From Spironucleus salmonicida (lineage: Eukaryota > Fornicata > Diplomonadida > Hexamitidae): 64,000 bases of DNA. Positions 59,948 to 64,000 of this stretch are shown in pieces. The DNA lies in NCBI GenBank assembly GCA_000497125.2, contig CM035322.1, forward strand, positions 1,372,001-1,436,000. The letters are read 5' to 3'. Numbering within the stretch: the first letter of the stretch is position 1; each line of letters begins with the position of its first letter. The notes below the pieces were generated by a model that was not told where the DNA came from, made no database searches, and was given only the letters and a program-made list of their open reading frames with translations. A program made the translations under genes and the position numbers.

Positions 59948-60805
59948 TCACTCTTATTGCATGCCTTCAAAGCACTTATCGAGAACGAGCTTGTTCTCTT
60001 TGTATACGGATTCTAACTGTTCGGTGAACCATTTTTCATCAGCTTTTGCTATTGTAATAATTCTTGACAAGTTGTCCTTTCTAAAGCCACTGAAGCACAG
60101 TAGACCGTAAATTAAGCAAGTGTACTTAAAAACTGTCATCAGCTTGACTTTTTCGTCCTCGATTTTGATAAGCTAGTTCCTAGCTTTACCAACACAGTTA
60201 ATGGCCTGGTCAGGCCAATCACCTACACGCTTTCGAACTTCTACAATACATTCCCCAACGTCAGAAAAAGCTTTCACATTCAAAAATTTCTTTAAATCCA
60301 CAATTTAAGCTTCAAACGGATCCTTTCCTCGTCCCTTTCCACTACAAAATTCTACCAATTTCCCACGAATTTGGTTTAATTCTGGAGCTTCGTTCTCACA
60401 ATGTCTACCACATTTTCGGTTTTAGTCTAACTGCATTTGCAAGTAAATACAACCTGATAAAACCACTTCTAAATTACGTGATTTCATTGACTTAACCACC
60501 TCTGCAGCAGCTTAGTACTCGTAAAAAACGCTTAGCGCCTTCCGTCCAATGTCTTGCTAAATTCTACAGTGCATACACACTTGATGGGCAGCAGCCTCCG
60601 CCTTCTAATTAGTCTGGTTTCTATTGATTTGGGATCCAGTACGGTCCCTAGCCATTGTTGCTGCTGAATCAGCAAATTTACGTGCTTCTAGCTCTTTATC
60701 TATTATTTTAGAAAGTACCATAGAACACTTTGTGCAAAAATTCTGTCCGGCACGGCGGTCCATTCGAATGAAGATTTCTGCCGCATTACAGTAGGGGCAG
60801 TTCAT
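59948..60805 (-). CDS. TFIIB-like transcription initiation factor
   Basis: 285 aa. The N-terminal zinc ribbon MNCPYCN...FCTKCSMVLS has Cys3, Cys6, Cys24 and Cys27 and the TFIIB-type D-R-R-A-G-Q turn. It is followed by IIDKELEARKFADSAATMAR and DRTGSQINRN (the B-reader/linker region, 'E-R-x-F'). Two cyclin-like helical repeats come next: KALSVFYEYQAAAEVVKSMK with a CIYLQMQL helix, then the second repeat with VRKRVGDWPDQAINCVGKA and CLIYGLLCFSGFRKDNLSRI. The size is that of a minimal TFIIB. Brf1 would carry a longer C-terminus. It positions RNA polymerase II at the start site. Confidence 0.8.
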
Positions 60806-61439
60806 TTTGTTGCGAGATGGTAGTGAGTATTATCTACGCAAATATAATAATAAATATAGGAGAAAACTAAGGGAAGGAGCATATAAATTGCAAATACTAA
60901 ATAGGTTAAATAAATTAATTCAAAACAGAACTATTTAAAGTCACTTGCATTAATATGTTAATGAACTGTTTACAAATATAGAGTCCTGTATTGCTTGAGT
61001 ATATGATGTACATACGATTGATAGCTGAACTATGCATAGTTTTTAATATATCATATACAATGGAATAAATTGACATTGGAGGTTAATTTAGCACCATATT
61101 TATTTTTAATTTAGTACATAAATTTTTGCATGTAACTTATTAAGGAGTCTTAGTTTACTAGTTGTAGATTTTATAAAAAATCATTAAGCATCATACTATT
61201 GATAAATTTTAATTTAGCTCTTTAAAATTTACTTATGCATCTATAATTTAAAAAGATCTGTATATATTAATCATTAAACATTCTATATTTATAATGTCTT
61301 TGGATTATAAGCAAATTTATTTATTATAAAATATATAGAATAATTAAAGAATATTATTAACTATTTCTGATATTCATGATACTTTTACATCATTTCAACA
61401 TTAAAATAAGATAATAAATGAAAAGTAAGAATAAATTGA
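60806..61439. other. AT-rich intergenic tract, no gene seen
   Basis: About 630 bp. It carries the TFIIB promoter on one side and the SAR1 3' end on the other. No coding-like frame or RNA gene recognised. Confidence 0.45.
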
Positions 61440-62012
61440 TCAGAAAAACTTACCAAGCCATTGGAATCCTTCAGCATATCCTTCTCTATTTATAACAGAA
61501 CATGGGAAAACCTCTAATGGTCTTTATCCAGTAGCAACTTTAGCGTCCTTTCCTGTAACTTAATCGTGTAGTCCCAAAGCTTAAAGAACATCATCAGGGG
61601 AAACAGCAGTTGGTTTATCAATTTTATTAGCTAATATCATTATAGGTAATTTATTAAAGTCTTTGTTTCTAATAATCTAGGTTAAAGCGTCTTTAGATTC
61701 ATTGAATCTAGATGGGTCAGCTATATCAACAAGATAGACAATACCTTATGCAGACTGTAAATACTCCTCCCATACACGTCTAGCTACCTCATGACCACCT
61801 AGATCATATGTTTTGAACTAAATTTAACCAATTTGTAAAACTTATGAAGTAGGATGCTGGGTAGGAGCGATTTATTATGCAGAAGAGTTCTTTAACATAG
61901 CTAATAATGTTGATTTTCCAGCATTATCTAATCCTAAAAATACTATATTAGCCTTCTTAGACCACAAACCTAAACTTGATAACACACCTCTAAACCAATT
62001 TAAGATACCCAT
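61440..62012 (-). CDS. SAR1: SAR1 small GTPase
   Basis: 190 aa, the usual length. SAR1 starts COPII coat assembly on the ER. An N-terminal amphipathic helix ([16 protein letters not shown]) is followed by the P-loop GLDNAGKS at 27-34, switch I with TQHPTS, switch [14 protein letters not shown] starting at 70 (SAR1-specific Gly-His instead of Gly-Gln), NKID at 129-132 and CSV at the C-terminal G5 position. The last part [16 protein letters not shown] is the SAR1 C-terminus. Many Gln codons are TAA/TAG (for example the AQQI pair), which independently supports the variant code in a highly conserved protein. Confidence 0.96.
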
Positions 62013-63031
62013 TTAAATTAAAATGACGATATATTATAAAAGATATTATAAATATAATATACGTTTAGTTTAGCAAAGGTCCTAAATTTTGAATTACATT
62101 TGTAACATATAATAATATTAAATAATTTAGTAGGGTACACTCATAAATTATCTTATTCATATGGTATATTTTAATTATAAAATAGAAATAATATTTTATT
62201 TTAATGATAATTGGATCAATTTTTATTGTTCTATACTTGAATTTTACAGAACCATTACACTTTTGGATTATTACTACTTTATTTAACTTCAAATAGTAAT
62301 TTTTGTTACCTATCAGTTTGTACATTTCATTAATCTATGTTCAACATAGTAATTTGCTTGTATAAGCACTTTTATATTGTTTTTCCTAAATATAAATGAT
62401 AATTCTTATAAGCTACTCTTACTTAATACAGAAGTCTTTTTCAATTAATAATATCATGACTAATAAATTTTTCGTATTGTATTTGCTAGAATCTTTTTAT
62501 CATCACTAAGATTAAAAGATTCAGTTGCTAATAATAAGTTTCCTTATTTAAATTTTGTAAATTTTTCACAATAATATATATTTTTAGTCTACTGGTATGT
62601 ATGTTGATCATATGTTAAAAGTTGGATACCAAATATCATTTTAAACTTTTATACTTGATCATTTATTGATAGAGTAATTATTTAAAAAAAGAAACAATTA
62701 TAATATTATAGCTCGTTATACCGTTCAATATTGAATACGTTAAGTTAATATGTCATTAAACATTATTAATTTAAAATAATTAGAATCATAAAAATAAGTA
62801 AAATAAGATTGGTCTTAGGATTGTATTTTTTTAATTATAATTTTAGGGTGGCTTAATTATAAGATTAACTTAATGATAATTGATATTTAGGTAAATATAA
62901 TTTTAAAATTTTAATCAAAATTTGTCATTCATCAGATATGAATTCTGTAGAAGTTGTAATAAATTTACTTACTCAATTTATTTTACAATTTAGAATATTA
63001 TATAGTTATATATAATACCTATTTCGAAAAA
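62013..63031. other. AT-rich tract with two doubtful small ORFs
   Basis: About 1 kb between SAR1 and the WD40 gene. The plus-strand frame 62750-62941 (63 aa, starting MSLNIINLKQLESQKQVKQD) reads somewhat like protein. A 92-codon plus-strand frame at 62456-62734 and a minus-strand frame from 62325 are open but low complexity. None reaches the level of a gene call; the 63-aa one is the best candidate. Confidence 0.3.
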
Positions 63032-64000
63032 ATGGACACGAACACTTTATTTCTTCATCCAGATGCAATTATATCTAGATCTATAGCATATCACCCATAT
63101 TTAGATATTCTTGCTACTGGTGGTGTTTCACAAGATGAAGGAGCTATTGTATTTTTACATTCGAAGTCATGCCTAAAATAACCATATGTCCATGCTTGTG
63201 TATAACACTTTAACAACTAGTTATAACTTCCGTAATAAGATTCAAGAATACCATCAGCTCCAGAACTTGCGATTCCAATGAATTCTGTTTTATCAATTTC
63301 ATTCAGCCCTTGTGGAAGGTTTTTGGCGGTATTAGGATCAGATCTTACGTCAGAGAAGATTTTTATATACACATTCACTCCTAATGATATAAACCATAAA
63401 AAACTCAAAATTTTCCGCAAATTCGATTTTCCACACCAATTTTCCGAAATTATTTGGTCCCCAGATTCGTCTTATATAGCTGCTGGTACACATGATGGTT
63501 ACTTACTTCTGATTCCTGTGAGGACGAAAATAGCGAACTACAACATTGATTACGATCAGATTAGAACATGTAATAAATAGTTTACAATCAAAGCTTCAAA
63601 CTCGTCGATTTTGGGTATTTCTTGGTCTAGGTGTGGCTTTTTACTTGCTATTTAAAGCTATAATGAGGTCCAAATTTTGATTTGTAAGTAAAATAAAAAT
63701 TCTATTAGTATAAGGAAAGGACAAAAAATTAGTTATATCAGGGAAGATTTTATTGGAGAAGGGATCCAATTTAAAGAAGAATTAACTAACTTCAAAACTG
63801 GTTTAAATATTCCAAAATATCTATTAAATGGCTCTTATTAAAATGTAAATTTTACAAGCCTCTTTTTGAACAGAGGTGCGGAAAAATTTTAAATTGAGTA
63901 GCAAAGTTTACGCACAGTCTATGCAATTGCACTATATAGGAGATAATGCGATTGGAGTCCAGATACGAGTTTTTTAGTACTCCCATGTGGTTAGTTACCT
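63032..64000 (+). CDS. WD40 protein, CAF-1 p60/HIR-like (3' end outside window)
   Basis: 323 codons to the window edge without a stop. Blades seen: SIAYHPYLDILATGGVSQDE with GAIVFLHS, SVLSISFSPCGRFLAVLGSD with KIFIYTF, EIIWSPDSSYIAAGTHDGYL and SILGISWSRCGFLLAIQSYN with EVQIL. The last piece, YRRQCDWSPDTSFLVLPCG, resembles the blade 'FFRRLSFSPDGSLLLTPAG' of CAF-1 p60 (CHAF1B) and HIR1/HIRA, which are histone H3-H4 chaperone subunits. Since only about half of the protein is present, the family is tentative. The start at TCGAAAAAATG is the first in frame. Confidence 0.7.

Noticed and set aside
62065-62325. Minus-strand ORF (MYKLIGNKNYYLKLN...)
   Set aside because: Lys/Ile/Tyr-rich background type, and it runs on out of frame deep into SAR1 before meeting TGA.
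62456-62734. Plus-strand 92-aa frame (MTNKFFVLYLLESFYHHQ...)
   Set aside because: Within the length expected by chance for a one-stop code at this base composition; no family features.
62769-62850. Possible very short intron in the 63-aa ORF (GTATTT...TTTTAG)
   Set aside because: Its length is a multiple of three and it is open either way, so the sequence gives no evidence for splicing.

Overview
The window is AT-rich, protist-type nuclear DNA read with a variant code in which TAA and TAG encode glutamine and TGA is the only stop. Under the standard code almost every gene is shredded. With TAA/TAG read as Gln, about 40 long, mostly uninterrupted reading frames appear on both strands. No spliceosomal intron is needed in any gene that can be read with confidence. 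The code, the lack of introns, axonemal and basal-body genes, NADH oxidases of the type known from diplomonads, a Cet1-type capping triphosphatase and a cysteine-rich type I membrane protein together point to a flagellate of the Hexamitinae (Hexamita/Trepomonas/Spironucleus group). A ciliate is the main alternative and is less likely because of the missing introns and the oxidases. Genus is inference.

Layout. 1-6.6 kb: Noc1/Mak21-like ribosome biogenesis factor, TXNDC9-like protein, a broken small ORF, a TRAPPC1/Bet5-like protein and a GC-richer MGC-start protein. 6.6-13.8 kb: large unknown proteins, two of them convergent with overlapping ORF ends, and small membrane proteins. 13.9-20.3 kb: FHA protein and mRNA 5'-triphosphatase (head to head, 45 bp apart), axonemal dynein intermediate chain, a membrane ORF with an in-frame TGA, and a RCHY1/PIRH2-like ubiquitin ligase. 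20.7-27.3 kb: a 55-aa protein, a 1647-aa unknown and a DZIP1-like protein. 28.9-34.5 kb: a GC-rich TruA/Pus3 pseudouridine synthase, a Kelch-like protein, two small unknowns and the Spb1 rRNA methyltransferase.

34.7-46.2 kb: two practically identical GC-rich GAPDH genes lie as a large inverted repeat. Between them are a PPP-family phosphatase, a tandem pair of NADH oxidases, a prefoldin subunit and a 1415-aa coiled-coil protein whose 3' third is also GC-rich. 46.4-64 kb: an unknown, a 1296-aa Rav1/rabconnectin-like V-ATPase assembly factor, another MGC-start protein, small coiled-coil proteins, a broken ORF, dynein light chain LC8, the cysteine-rich membrane protein, TFIIB, SAR1 and a WD40 protein (CAF-1 p60/HIR-like) cut by the window end.

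The genes are unlinked housekeeping functions: ribosome biogenesis, mRNA capping and transcription, vesicle traffic, V-ATPase assembly, glycolysis and oxygen detoxification, and the flagellum. There is no operon logic. Neighbours are either packed within tens of bases or separated by AT-rich tracts of 0.3-1.5 kb. I saw no transposon, virus-derived element, tRNA, rRNA or CRISPR array. Starts usually sit in an (A)AAATG context.
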